NCBI GenBank assembly: GCA_008692225.1
Contig: VICG01000001.1
Coordinates: forward strand, 422,501-486,500
Direction: 5' to 3'
Length of the DNA stretch: 64,000 nt
Origin: Monilinia fructicola
Taxonomy: Eukaryota > Ascomycota > Leotiomycetes > Helotiales > Sclerotiniaceae
The position numbers and the translations under genes are program-made. Under the pieces are notes generated by a model that saw only the letters and a program-made list of their open reading frames with translations, had not been told where the DNA came from and did no database searches. Positions 11,585 through 25,050 of this stretch are shown piece by piece (positions within the stretch are counted from its first letter, which is position 1; each line of letters starts with the position of its first letter).

Positions 11585-13524
11585 GCGAGTGGGTTGGTGA
11601 GTGAGTGAGGGGAGAAAATACTAGATGCCGTCAGCGAGGGTGTGGAGAGGTCGAGTTGAGGAGCTGGCGTTCAACTTGGATGCCAATACGACCGTAAGAC
11701 TCACAATTTGAGTTACACCAAAAAAAATGAAGCGAAAGGGAAAGTGGAAAGTGGGAAGCGGAAAGGAAGAGAGGGTTTGATAAATCTGTATTACAATTTC
11801 TCCGCAGCTCACAAACACCAACCTGACACTCACTCGCTCAGCACATTGCCCCAGAAGCAAAGCAACAACCACTCAGCACAGGATATCGATATTGGATTAC
11901 GAATAGTGGAAGCCCATCAAGTCAGACACCGAATAAGCGAATAAAGTAGCAAGCGAGCATGTAAGGAGAGAGGGGGGGAGTGTTGATACCCTTCATATTT
12001 TTATTTTTCTCTTCTCCATTGTTTTCTCATCGTTTGGCGTTCAAGCTTGCTTTGTCCCTTGAGTCTTTCTTCTTTGCATCAATAGCGCAGCATTGGGTAG
12101 GAGCTGCATGTTGGATTATGATTGGTGAATTTGGGTGTTGGATTGTGGTTGATAATTCTTGGCGTGTCATTTTCAATAGGAGAGGGGGAGGGAGAGGGAA
12201 AATCTGAATCTGCATTTGAATTTGAATTTTCATCGAAGCATTTGACGGTTGGGATCATGAAGTTCTTTTTTTTTTCTATTTTTTTTTTTTTTCCTTTTTT
12301 TTCTGCTTTGTTTGGGTGGATTCTTTCGAGGAAGGGGGGGGGCGGGGAGGCTATCTGATGATGGATGAGTGATCAGAATGAGATATAAAGACGAGCGAGC
12401 ACGATCAAGGTGAAAATCTGGCGCGAGGTGTTGTAAAAGGGAGAGAGGGTAGAGGGAGGAGGATCTAATACGATACCTGCAGTGCTAAATTTGAGTATGA
12501 GTATCGCGATGTTCATATAGCGATATGGATATGGATATGGGTGTGTAGATGTAAGTTGAGACTGAGGTGGAGGTGGAGGTGGAGGTAAAGAGGTGAACAA
12601 GGCGCGACCTAAGTAGATAGCCAGCCGGATGCGAAGACATATATACGATGAATCAATCAATCAATCAATCGATGCACTTTTCTCGAAACCTTTTCTTTCT
12701 TCATCATCATAAACTCGTACGATATGCCAACCACCACCAATTCCAATCCGTCCCTGCTACCTACTTCTCGCTGAAGCGGGAACGGGAACGGGAGTCTCCA
12801 CTGCTTGGTTGATCGTGGGATGTGCCGTGGTGTGCTGTGGTGATGTAATGTGATGTGATGTAATGTAATGTGACGCGACTAACATCAAGAAATTAGGTGC
12901 CTACCTACCTACCTACCTACCTACCTACCTAGCTGGACGGGTATTGAATATTGAGATATGATATCAAAGATGAGGATGATGATGATGATGACGATGACGA
13001 AACTTATCGCCTCTTTCTTTCGATTCACGTAGTCACGTATTCATGCATGCGTCGGCCAGAATTCCCTCGACGTATGATCCAACAGTTGAGGTCTGAACAG
13101 GATCAAATAGAGGCGTCTTGCATATCATGCATGCAACGAGGTGACAGATGCGATGGAAGGATAGAGGCAAGGCAGAACTTGGGTTTAGATAATCCTCATT
13201 GCAATACGAATCATCCATGCACTCTCGCCAAGTCAAAAAGATGGACACTTTTCTAGTATCTTCCCTTAACTTCCTACTTCCTACTTCCTACGTCCTCTCC
13301 GCCGTTCATCATCTGCCCAGTCCCAATCCTCCGGTTATGCAAATTCTCATCCCCCATCCACATCCACATCCACATCCCCATCCCCACCCCCATCCCTCGT
13401 TCATATCCTCCACCCCATCCCTCCTCCATACATCCATCATAATATCATCATCAGCAGCAGCATAGTAAGAAGTGCGAGAAAGTAGCAGAAGAAATAATCG
13501 ATTGTTTGATATTTAGCAGGATAT
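11585..13524. other. Intergenic with homopolymer and CTAC/CATCCA repeats
   Basis: About 1.9 kb between the convergent Rab and profilin genes. Contains poly-T tracts at 12264-12302, CTAC x7-8 at about 12899-12931, a GATGAT run near 12973 and CATCCA/CATCCC runs at 13352-13395. No credible gene was seen. Confidence 0.5.
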
Positions 13525-14581
13525 TTAGTAACCAACTTTAACGAGGTAATCAACCAATTTTTGAACCGTCTCGGCCGTGTTTCCGGCGATCATGGGGTCG
13601 GCGTAGCGAGCTACAACGATTGCTTGGACGGTTTTACCAATGACGAGTCCATCCTTGCCCTGTTGTGGAGGGGGTTATAATTAGCATAGATACAGGTAAA
13701 CATCCCGAGAGAAAGAATGGTTTGAATATATCGGCCGTATGTGTGATGTTGGTTGAGGTTGAAAGTCGAATAAGTTGGTAAGGGCAATCGAGGAGTTGGG
13801 CGGAAGGCTGATGAAATCACGCAACGCACCTTTCGTGCATAAAGCACCTTGCTCTCATCCTCCACCTTTGTAAGAACATATCTCTCGCCTGCAATATGTA
13901 ATCCGTTTGCGTATAGATCATCATGTTTGCCATTGAGACCCTTTACGACTTCAACCATTTCTTCTGGTGTAATCTATATTTTGATTCATGTCAGCGCTGG
14001 GTTCCGTGAGATTCGTGGCAAGGACAAGTGATATGCATCCATTTCCACCATCGTAATCGTAATCGTAAACATAACCCCATCTGCCAGTATATGCGAGATC
14101 AGACTGGCAGATGTCGGTGTGAAAGGGATTTTGATGATAGTGGGACGGAGTGGATGGATAGGATGTCATGGGAGGATGTTTCTTACCGCGAAGTTCGGGC
14201 TGGTGGCCCAGCAAGAGGTTCCCTCCAAATTGTAGATAGCTCCTTTCTCGACATGACCAGTTCCGCAAAGACTATTATTCCCATCAGTTTCCTATCCTAG
14301 CTCGCATCTCCCACATCTCTTTGGGTAATGACTTCGTACCTTTGGTCAACATAAGCTATATCAATATCATAGTAAAACGTAAATAGCGACAGAAACAGAA
14401 ACAGAAACAGGGACAGAACAGGAGCGGGAACAGGAACAGCTACATTAACAGCAGCAGCAGCAACAACCACGACATCAATAACATAGAGGGGTTCGAAGGA
14501 GGGGTAAGGTAAACCTCAACTCCACCTTCAAATCATCAACAGGAAAAAGAAGAGATCATAAGACTTACCCTGCCACGACAT
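13525..14581 (-). CDS. PFY1: Profilin
   Basis: An actin-monomer- and polyproline-binding protein of the cytosol, 130 residues, the usual fungal length. The protein begins MSWQAYVDQSL, and the body reads GHVEKGAIYNLEGTSCWAT, ITPEEMVEVVKGL and ends QKLVDYLVKVGY. Trp3 and Tyr6 and the C-terminal Tyr form the usual polyproline site. Five exons: 14569-14581 (13 nt), 14340-14355 (16 nt), 14187-14271, 13830-13973 and 13525-13659; introns are 213, 68, 213 and 170 bp, all GT-AG. The first two exons are too short for simple gene finders, but phases join exactly and total 131 codons with the stop. No frameshift. High confidence. Confidence 0.95.
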
Positions 14582-17500
14582 ATTGAAGTTTGTATAGTTG
14601 TTTTGAATATGAAGGTTGATGGAAATATGACCAGATATTCTTGATGGCAGTAAGGAGACGTTGTGTTAAGTCAAGTTGAGTGAGTAGAGTAGAGTTGAGT
14701 TGAGCAGTGATAATAAATTTTGAAGTGGTTCTACTTCAATCCATCGATCAATGGGAACGGGTAAATAAAAGACATTCCCGCTAGATTGTGCATCCTTTTT
14801 GCTTACTGTACACCTTCGTCTCGCTAAGGAGGTTTAGCTGGATGAATGAGGAGATGGAGTTCGACTTCTACGGAGGACGGCTCACAACTACTGTATCCTT
14901 TTTGGCGTGGTGGGGTTGGAATGGTGAGTTGTTGGTTGCGGTGAGTGATGTGATTGATGTGATGATGGATTTCGGATGTCTTGAAAGGACCTCGGGAATG
15001 CTGGAATGCTGGAATGATATAAAGTGGTACCTCTTTATGTATTTGGTTGTTTGTTAAGGTTGCCTAGGGAGGTTCTGATTGATTGCTGGAGTGCACGTGG
15101 TGGTTAAAGAAAGGGGCTTTTGTACGGAGAAAGAAGATCCATTACTCGATCCATTACTCGAGTACTTGCAATTGAGAGGATATACTCAAGGAGAGTGGTA
15201 CTGGTGAGTGAGTGATGAGTGAGTGATGAGTGAGTGACGAGTGAGTGACGAGTGAGTGATGAGTGAGTGACGAGTGAGTGATTAGACGAGTAATTAGATG
15301 AGTGAGGGAGGTACTAATCAGGAATTTGAAAGATATTCAGGATATACTCGAGCATTGTAGATGAGATGAGGAGAATAGATATAATGATCCATACCCACAA
15401 TGCAATACAATGCAACGATTCGAATTCATCTAATCAACCTCACGATACTCTTACCCATCTACTCGAGTAGCTACTCACCTATACGGAGTACAATACTCTT
15501 GTACCTCAAGTTCTGAAAGCAATAATTAGTTACCTGCTACTCCCATACCCAAGTACCTAGGTATCCTTGGTAAACAGAACATCATCCCGCTGTCAAAGCA
15601 GAATAAAGTATAATAGTGCCAAAGAGAATGACGAATGACGCTTGTTTTCGTAAGGCGCTCTCTCTCTCTTATAGAGAATTCAAGATCCTAGATGAATATT
15701 CTACTCCGTACTCGAGTAGATGGAATATGATATCAATTTATGCTAATACAACTACGAGCAGAGATGTGAGATATATATATGTTTCTCTCTCTCTCTCTAT
15801 ATCTGTAAGGTGGAACACTTCTAAAACCTTTGTTTCTCAACTTTATATGAATGAAGTCAGTTAGTTACTAAGTATAACCTACCTACCCATACAGTATCTC
15901 GAAAAGATGCCAAATACTACGAGTATATTGTCTCTCATACACGATGATGGTTGAAGGGACAGTAACATCTTACCATCTTACCAGTTTACACTACCGTCCA
16001 TCTATCCTACTCTAACTAATTAGCCATAGCCATATCTACAATGAATGAAGCGAAAAGCCTTTAGACTCCCGTCAATATTATGTCATGCATAAGTAAAGCC
16101 ATTCATCTGAATACAACGACAAATGCAGTATCTCGGAACGTTATACATTACCATGCATGCACCGATGGAAATTCCCGCCGGTGAGAGACCACCACCAACT
16201 GCATCGTGAGATGGCACACCAGGAGAACTAACAGGCATTACATGGATGGCACGATACAAGACCAGAGGTATCTTCCGAGGCGGCCCTTTCAAAAATGCAG
16301 ACACACACCGTACGTGGCAGTCACCCATTCCATCCAATGACGGACGAGCGTCCCAACAACGGGAGGTTTGATGATGTTGATATCACAGCCACCCATATAT
16401 ATCTTCAAATTTGACGACATCACAGACCCAAGAAAAGCCCTTCCTTTCCTTTCGTTTCGTTTCCTTTCCTTTCCTTTCCTCTCAACACCCTCAATCGTAT
16501 TGAGAACAGGCACCAAGGATTCGAGAGTCCAGATTGGATTCTTTTTACCTCTTCATGTCATCAAAACATTCATTAGACTTTCCCCTAATTCCCCCTTTCG
16601 AACTTTCCTGATCCATCGAATCATACTCTGCACTGAAAACTTTCCGGGAAAAAAAATACTTTCCTGAGTAGGCTGGACACTGGACACTGGACAGTCTACA
16701 TACAGAACAGACTGCTTGTCGTCGTGTCCATTGTGGATTCTGCCATCTTTAAAATTGCTATTAATCTTATCAATCTTCATTTCTGAAGGTTCTAACCAAA
16801 CTCCGGATATTGGCGAATCTGCGGTGACTTTGGAGAGTTTTCGCTGTCAGTGTGTATCTGTTGTGTCATTCATTCATTCATTCCTTCCCAAGTGCTCGGG
16901 ATTCTCATCGCACATACGGAGTCCATCCATACATTTCCCAATCCAGCTTCTTGTAATCGTATCGAAAGACCACTTTGTGTGAGACAGAGGAAACTACTCT
17001 AGATTAAAATAAAAAAAGGTCATCGCTCCGAAAGTCAATCAATGTTACACATTCTAGATGAATTCCGAAACCTGTAGGCTAAAAAAGACCACTTCCACAT
17101 CCATATCCATATCCATATCCATTCCCCTTTCCCTTTCCATAACCCTTCCCTTTTCCCTTTTCCCTTTTTCGAAAGGAAAAAAAGAAATTCCCGTCGTTCG
17201 ACGATGAGCATGATTTCGTCACGACTCACCTCAACAAAAGCTTCATCAAATCAACCGGGTTTAGGTTTTAGGATACCCACTCCCAAAAGTCTTCTCATTG
17301 AAGTTTGTGTGTTCTCGAAGTTTGTCTTCTCGTATTGGGTGGGAGATTGTACGAATATGTATCGCGAATGAGCATTAGGTTGGTGGCATATGTATGTATA
17401 TGGTATGAGGGTATGAGATGAAAGGGAGCAGACCGTCGCGTTGCAGAAAAATAATGCCTTCAAAATTCAACGTTCGATGTGCCAGTACCAAACAGTATAC

Positions 17501-20084
17501 ACCTACTATCTATCTACTGTACTTTGCAATCAGAACGTTCAATCCATCCATCCATCCATCCATCAATCAATCTTCAGCTGGCTCTCGAAAGCCTCTCAAC
17601 CAATAAATGTAAGATAAACCGGCCCCCCTTCCCTCCCCCCTCTTGGGCGTTTAGAAATTACCCTTCCTTTTTGTTATTTCGTTACTTATTGTTGTCCTGC
17701 ATTTGCGAACATGTACCGGTCACTACAGTACTACGTTGTCTGAAGATCCTGGCCGCTGGATACATTTTGATTGCAGATCTTAAGAAATACATTACAGTAT
17801 TGATACATACATACATATATACATACGAGGGAGGGCATTGGCGGTAGGGTTCATATATCATACAGGACAGTAGTCACAGTACTTGTCTATAAGCTTAAAA
17901 GTCTCGATACGATAAATCGATAAATACCTGCCTTTCGTTCGGATCTTATACCTATGTAGGGTAGTTGGTACGAATGGCGTTCAAACAATCACGAATGCGA
18001 TGGAAATTGTAGAAACAAGAAAAGAGAGACGTTTCGATCGAAAAAGGAACCTGGCAAGGAGGAAGGTAAGGTTTAGTTGCATAGTATAGTAGGTCTTGAT
18101 TGTTTGAGCTGATCTCTTCGAGTGTTTCGGGGCGTGATACATTGTATTTGGGTACTTGTATGGAAAGTTTATGCGATGAAGGAGGTAGACGAGCTAGACG
18201 AGCTAGATGATGTATGTGGGTGGGTGGACAGGGGGCACTGGGTAAGCAAGCATTTTTAGGTAGAAAAAATACAGAGTAATCAGTTATTGCTTTGTATATT
18301 CAGAATTGAATGGCACAATAATAAAGAAACATACTTAATATACCATACCTTCGTAGAATCGGCGCTGACATCCTAATTCATGAAAATGCTTTTGATGGAT
18401 GATCTTTCCCTCAAGAATCACTTCCTTCCGAGAGTTATTCCTTGCTTCATACCGAATCATACGAAAGCTCCTATGGAGTACGCCGCACTGTGACCGCACT
18501 GCGCAGAGATGATGTTACCAACGTATCATGAGGTCAGCGGAGATTTAAGTACAGGTTGGATTTGTATGCTTGGCCAGTACAGCTGGAGTATGACGATAAG
18601 CTAACTGGGAAGTGAGTTCTTCATCATTTGATTAAAAAGGCACTCACTCACTCCTCGTTCCCAGGTTGTCGACTGCAGGCGTATGATATAAAAGCCAAAT
18701 CCAGAACATCTAACCACTTATTGAAGTATTGACAATTTCATTCCGATAAACGTAATTTCATCTACATAAAGACGGCCTTACAAGTTACCACCACCCTTCC
18801 ATCATTCGAACCTCACGCAAAGAGACCCCTCATCATAACAATTTTGGCAAATATATCTTCATCTTATCATTGGATCGTAAGCCAGGTTGTAAGATTAATC
18901 CATCTCCACAACAAACCTGGTTCTAATCTCTGGGATTCTGATCCGTGATTCTATTCGCTTGTCTTCATTGCCTGCATCCTCAAGGCCTCAATCAACAAGG
19001 AAGAGACGGGTCAACCAGCATTTCTTAACAATATTCAATCAAAGTTGAGGGTCAAATTTATATCAGTATCAACATCAATCTAGGAGGGACACCGGATGTG
19101 AGATATTAGATATACATTTGACAGTGACAGCCATGCGTTTACGTGGCTACGCAACCACGTTTGTCTCGTCAGAAATCCAAAACAGCTGAAACTGCATATT
19201 CTTCCAGAATAGAATCTGAATCTCTACTCCGTACCTGTCGTTCTAGTTCTGAGTCCAGTTCAAACCATCGTTTGGTACAGTACGGAGAACGGGACGGAAG
19301 ACATTCCCTGCCCAAACTTATACTAGCAATCCATCCCCAAGGAACTTTAGGACAAATCATCTAGACTCCACATCTAAAGAATAATCTCATCTTATGCCAG
19401 TGCCACATCAAAAAGATCCCAATCGTTGCAAAGTTATTACAGTAGTAACCTTGAAGCCACTTCAAGGCCTTTACTCATCCTAGAAGCTGATCAAATGGGC
19501 TGCTTTAAGGTTGTCTACAAACCACTTGACCATTCTTCTGTTTCCAAGGCTGTTTATACCTCTTGTGAAGTTTTGTCACACCCTTCACATCATTCACTCG
19601 CTTGTCTCGCCTCCTCCAAAGCTAAACCCCTTGTCCTCTCCAAATCTCCAAATTAAACGTCCCATCTACCTCAAACAGTTACTGTGTAATATCCCGAGGT
19701 TCCCCATCTCTTGTTAATTACTTGCTCTAACTTACAGGGCTGAATGAGATGTGCGATGCAACTAAGAGATAAGTCATATAACCATTTTTCTTATCACTTC
19801 CCGTTATTCTCTTCTCTTTCTTTGTCATCTCTCTCTGATCTACTCTTGATTTCTCTCGCGCGCAAAGAGTATTCCACCCTTTTCTCTCTGTCCCTCCCGC
19901 GATTCAAATTCGCCTTTCAAGGGTTCCCTGGTGTGACCCGTCCATTCCTTTAAGAAATAAACACAATCAATATACTCGCCTCAGTATATACACCAGTTAC
20001 ATCACACTCCGTCATTACCAACATAGACCCATTTTATCAGTTTAAAAGGCTCCAAAGTTCATTACTGGGTTCTGGGAACAAGCT
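14582..20084. other. 5.5-kb gene-free region
   Basis: No open frame with recognisable protein character was found on either strand. It contains an 11-bp minisatellite (15208-15284), an ATTC run (16868-16883), a CATATC run (17097-17120), a CATC run (17544-17565), and several TACTCGAGTA and ACGGAGTA motifs. From about 18600 on it is the likely long promoter and 5' leader of the gene at 20085. Confidence 0.45.
15208..15284. repeat. 11-bp minisatellite, seven units
   Basis: The unit is GTGAGTGATGA or GTGAGTGACGA, repeated seven times, with T/C alternation at position 9 and a diverged last unit. Confidence 0.9.
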
Positions 20085-23000
20085 ATGGCGAAGGGTATCA
20101 CTAGGTCGAAGTCGGTGATGTCTCGTTTGAGAGGTCGAGACGCAACATCATCTAGTGCTTCAGTACACGTTACAGACGATGCACAGGCCAAGGCGATTCC
20201 TCCCAGCACATTTCAGAAATTCGAAACTGGACGTGAAGACCGGCGTAAACTTCCAGAAAGACCATCCACTTCAGGTGGAACCAAGAAATCAGCAGGAAGT
20301 TTTCCTAAGAGGGCCAATACTGTCAAGAGGGAAACACGGGATGATCTATTCTTCAATCCATTGACAGCACATGGGATAGACGGTCCTACTTTTTACAACT
20401 TCCCTCTGCCTTCCACTCGACCCCCGACTTCCCCAGTTGCGCCCCAAGTGGTAGAACCAATATTGCGACCTCAGACTCCTGATTCTATCATGACAGGTGG
20501 GAAAGCTCATCATAACGTCAGTGAAGCTGAGATTGGTATGGCTCTTGGAAGTCCTGCTCATCCACCAGATGACTGGCAACAAGCTCAGAAAGCTTTCGAA
20601 GAAGAAACAGTAACCACTCCTCATCCGACGGATGATATCTCTCATTATGACGATTCTGTCGTTGCTCCGAAGCAAAAGAAGGGTCGAAAATGGTTTGGAT
20701 TATTTGGAAGTAAGAGGGAAAAGACACCAAACACATTCTACCAACTTAAAGACGAATCACAAGATATGTCAGCGATCGATCCCTCTTCGCCGGAAGTCAA
20801 GAGTAATGGGAGATCGCGTGGTCGGTCAACCTCTAGCAAAACTGCTAAGAAACCTAATATGAAAAGATCTCAAACGGCACCAACAACACCTGGTATACAA
20901 CATTCATTCCAAGCATCAACTCCGGCAAGTATCCGAGGAGGAACTCCAGATATTCGTGTTCAAGGTCCCATCGGAGTCGAAGTTTTAAGGTCCTATCCTG
21001 CAGTTTCACTCGAAGGACCAAAACTTGACCTGTCCATTCCCTCGGTACAAATGGAAAGATATAGTGTTATGTTTGAGGATATCTTACAGAAACCTCCCAC
21101 TAACGCATCATCCTTACTTCAAAGACGCCAAGCGACACTGGATAGACTTAAGAGTGTAGAGGAAGCACTTGCTACGAAGGTTTGATATGCTTTCGATCGT
21201 ATCCGAATCTCACTGATAATCTGGATTAGGAAGCAGAACTCGAGGCTCGAACAAAGGCTCTCACAGAACGTAGGGCTAATTCACCACCACCATATCTAAA
21301 CAGCCCATCATTCTCTCTGTTTCCAGCTACACCCTCAAGACAAGACAATCGTGAAAGTTCGCCAACAAGAGAGAAGCTGTCGCTATATAGATCTAATACG
21401 TCTCCCGCTGGCCTCTCACCTGCTAGACCTTTATTTGCGCCAAGTTTAGATAATGATCTACATGCTGATATTTTATTCGACAACGAAACACCTACTATTC
21501 AAGGCGGACATGAACATAAAGATTCTTCGTCGAGCACATCTACCAAGAAACCAGGCAAGCCGTCAACAAGGTCGCCATCAAGCTCTCCAAAAATTAAACC
21601 ACAGCTTCAAGTAGCACGTACTTGGTCACCAGACAAATCGCAACTTTTATCACCATCCTCCACCGAAGATTCAGAAGCTGATGCACGCTCAACGAATGGG
21701 CAAGAAATCGAAGACACATACATCGTTTCATCACTAATATCATTCAAATCAAAAGTTGAAGAAAAGGAATCCACGTGGCAAATGGTAAACTCCAAGAAGC
21801 AAGATCATTACGCCCCATCGTCAATTTCTGGCTCCACGACAAGTGAAGCTAGTACCGTATCATCATCACATTCTACTGCATCATTCTCAAGTCAGCCAGG
21901 TGGCACAATCACAACCACAGTGCCAATTCCCAAACAAGAAAAGGTGAGAGAAAGAGGACCAAGGAAAACCTCATCAACATACAATCAGTCACCCCAAAAA
22001 GATAAAGAAACGAAAATCTCCGTCAAATCTACGCTTGGGCCTCGACCGATAATTTCAGCATTTAATACCACGACTCGATCATCAGATTTCACATCTCGCC
22101 CTATTCTCCAATCTCCAATCTCTGAACCCAAGGGCTTCAGATCACATGCATCACCGTCAAGACCGTCGATCCAAACATCCTCCTCCAGTACATCTCACAC
22201 CTCCAACAACTCGCCTCGCCCTTCACTTCAACAATCCCCCATGTTTTCGACTAATTTCTCATCACCCAACATATCCTCCCCACGTAGAATCCCCCTACCC
22301 GCATCTCCCTACCACCAACGCCCCACCATACCCACCATTTCTCCCCAACCAGAACCCTCCTACAACACCCACCAAAAACAAGAATCCACCGCCTCCATCA
22401 CCCCCTCTCTCCTCGACCTCCAAATAGACGACGCCCTCGACATCCCCAGCACGCGCTCCCGCGATCCCGAACAAAAGCGTCTCGAATCCGCCGCGGGCGT
22501 CTCCATCGCCCGCCAAATAAGCGTCTCTCGTCAACAACGCCAACTACTCATCCCCATCAAAACCGGCGGCACCATCTCCAAACGCACTCCGCGTGATCGC
22601 TCGCCGAACCCCAAGAATCAAAGTGAACAGAATGAGCAAGGTCCGGGGGTGGCGAAAAAGGTCGTCACGGACGATGATGTGACGGCGAAAGTTGGCTCGC
22701 CGCTGGAAAGTGTCTCGGAATTGAGTCTGCGTGGGGGCGTCTTGTCGCCGGGGAAGGGTCAGGGTGGCGAGGCTTTGGTGGGTGGGAAGCGCGAGGTTCT
22801 GGTGAAGCAGGGGTGGAAACCTTCGACGCCTACGTTGGTGGTGGTTCCGGGCGTGGATGAACAGTGGGGGGCGGGAAGTGCGGCGGCGGGAAATGGTGCG
22901 GGGGGTGGATTGAATAGCAGTAGGGAGAGGGTGGAGGCGATGATGAGGGGAGATCGAGGGAGTCCGGTGGTGGAACAGAGTGGGTGGGAGGAGAAAGGTG

Positions 23001-23095
23001 GGAAAATGGAAATGTTGAGCGTCAGTCCCCGAACTGACATTGGGGCGGGCCATCAGTATAGGAGGAGTGAAAGAGTGGTTGTTGTGGATGCTTGA
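20085..23095 (+). CDS. Long Ser/Pro-rich, largely disordered fungal protein of unknown function
   Basis: A 986-residue protein with no enzyme domain that I recognise. Exons 20085-21179 and 21230-23095, with a 50-bp GT-AG intron. It begins MAKGITRSKSVMSRLRGRD. Ser, Thr and Pro are abundant, with many SP/TP and basic patches (KQKKGRKWFGLFGSKREK near residue 200). A more ordered island around residues 325-385 contains MERYSVMFEDIL, followed by a predicted coiled coil (LDRLKSVEEALATKEAELEARTKAL) that spans the exon junction and supports the intron. The last 300 residues are Gly/Ser-rich, and codon use becomes GC-rich after about 22400. It could be a polarity, septum or signalling scaffold, but that is a guess. 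Gene model reliable; function unknown. Confidence 0.75.
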
Positions 23096-24462
23096 ATTTG
23101 ATATTCATCATCATCACAGCAACATCGACATTATCATCGCCCTTCCTGTCCACACCTTCCTTTCAACTATTCTCCTCCTGGAACAGAGGGAACACAATGG
23201 GAGCCCGCGTCTGTATCTTTATCACGACTTCCTTGGTGGCGTTTTACATCACATGCATACATTTCGCCCTTCACTTCATCCATTTCATATCCGCATCTTC
23301 GCACCTGGGGCTTTCACGCTTATATAGCGACAGCGATACATACCCTCGTCACTTGCCCGCGTGCACATCTTTCTATTCTTATATCATCACCACGAGATAT
23401 CCCTCACATAAACCATACACCGTATCTTTCACGAGCAGGGCTTTCGTTTGGCGTTGCAGCGCGGTGTTTGCTTGGCTTTGATGGGAGTCGGGAGGAGAAG
23501 CGAGCTAGGCTAGATCTACCGCTCTCGTGCCAATGGGTTTTGGGCATTTTCTTGGGGGAAGGGAGGGGGCGTGTCTTTGGCGTCGGGGATGCTTTTTGAT
23601 GTTTGGAATTTGGGGGCTGGGCTGGGAGCTGGGAGCTGGGAGCTGGGAGCTGGGAGCTGGGAGCTGGGAAAATGATTGAGGATTCGAGGGAATGAGGTTG
23701 GGTCTGGGAAGAAAGATTGCAGTCAATGGGTCTGAGAGTCGGGATTTGGAGAGGAGGGATGTAAGAGGGTGCAAGCAGGCATGAGAGGAGACGGATATAT
23801 GGGAAGGGGAAATAGATAGATAGATAGATAGGTAGATAGATAGATATATGGATGGATATATGGATATGGATCCACGACGGAACAAATCAATCAACGAATA
23901 CCAACATGAACACGACGCTCTTGACCTATCCATCGCTCATTCATGACTCGTTCCTGCCTCCCATTTACCGCCCCTCAGATATCGCTCGCTCACCCACCTA
24001 CCCCCCACACAAACACAACTCAACCACAATCCCCGGTATCATGTATCGTCAACATGCGAGGCACATACCCTCAAATGCACACACGAGCGCTCGATCCCAC
24101 AATACACACACTGCCCGACGGATTTGGAGGTGGGATCTTGTAGTCCCGTTGTGCGGTTTCGTGTGTGCTGGGTTGCTTTTGGGAGGGTTGTGTTGTGGGA
24201 GGAAGGAGGGAGAGAGGGAGAGGCGAGTTAAGTGTTGGGTACGTATACGCATACGTTGGGGATGTGGTGGGGATGTGGTTGGTTTGTAGGTGGTGGTGGA
24301 TGGAGGTTCTTGGGGAGGGGTGGAGGGGATGGGATGGGATATTCGATAGTGTTGTTTTTTGTGCTGGGGTTGGTGGGGGAGGGGGGTAGTTCTTGGGGGG
24401 GGGATGAGGGGAGAGATGTAAAGGTTAGGGTTAGGTGTTGGCTTTTATCGTATATGTATGTA
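23096..24462. other. Intergenic with microsatellites
   Basis: Contains the GCTGGGA array (23614-23668), a GATA/GATG run (23812-23870) and G-rich tracts near 24160-24410. No credible gene was seen. Confidence 0.5.
23614..23668. repeat. GCTGGGA heptamer array
   Basis: About seven near-perfect copies of a 7-bp unit, G-rich on the plus strand. Confidence 0.9.
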
Positions 24463-24975
24463 AGAATTGCAGCTACAGCTTATCGCACACCTTGCGTTTT
24501 CGTAACAAAATCCCTGCAAAATTTATGTTTTCTTATACAAATTAAAAATTTTAATAACTTTTATAATTATCTATATATTTTTTTTAAAATTTTGTTAATG
24601 ATATTTTAAAATTAATAAAATACAAAATATAAAGTTGTTTATTTTTATTTATTTTATTTAAAAAATTATATTTCTTTAAAATTAAAATTTTTAAAAAAAT
24701 CTTATATATAATACTTTTTTTTATATAAAATAAGCAATTTTTTAAAAAAAATTATATATTATTTAATTTTATAAAATTAACATTTTATCCAAAAAAAAAC
24801 TATAAAAATATTAGCTTATTTTAATAAAATTTTTAATAATTCTTTATATATTTATTTAAAAATTATAAAAAATTTTATATTATTTAATAATTTATTAAGG
24901 ATATTAAAACTTAAAAAAAATAAAGGTTTTTAATACAAAAACGTAAAGTGTACGATAAACTATAACTATAACTTT
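24463..24975. mobile_element. RIP-altered TIR element with TA flanks (MITE-like)
   Basis: A 513-bp AT-rich block with terminal inverted repeats. The left end AGAATTGCAGCTACAGCTTA pairs with the right end, whose reverse complement reads AAAGTTATAGTTATAGTTTA; homology extends about 45 bp through CACACCTTGCGTTTT versus TACACTTTACGTTTT. Nearly all differences are C/T or G/A. A TA dinucleotide abuts each end (24461-24462, 24976-24977), as for Tc1/mariner-type elements, though the right TA also belongs to a TATATG microsatellite. No transposase remains. Confidence 0.6.
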
Positions 24976-25050
24976 TATATATATATGTATATATGTATAT
25001 ATGTATATATGTATATATGTATATATGTATATATGTATATATATGTATAT
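24976..25050. repeat. TATATG hexamer microsatellite
   Basis: About nine copies of TATATG/TATGTA immediately beside the right end of the TIR element. Confidence 0.9.

Noticed and set aside
22544..23053. Antisense 169-codon frame
   Set aside because: Shadow of the GC-rich, low-complexity end of the disordered protein.
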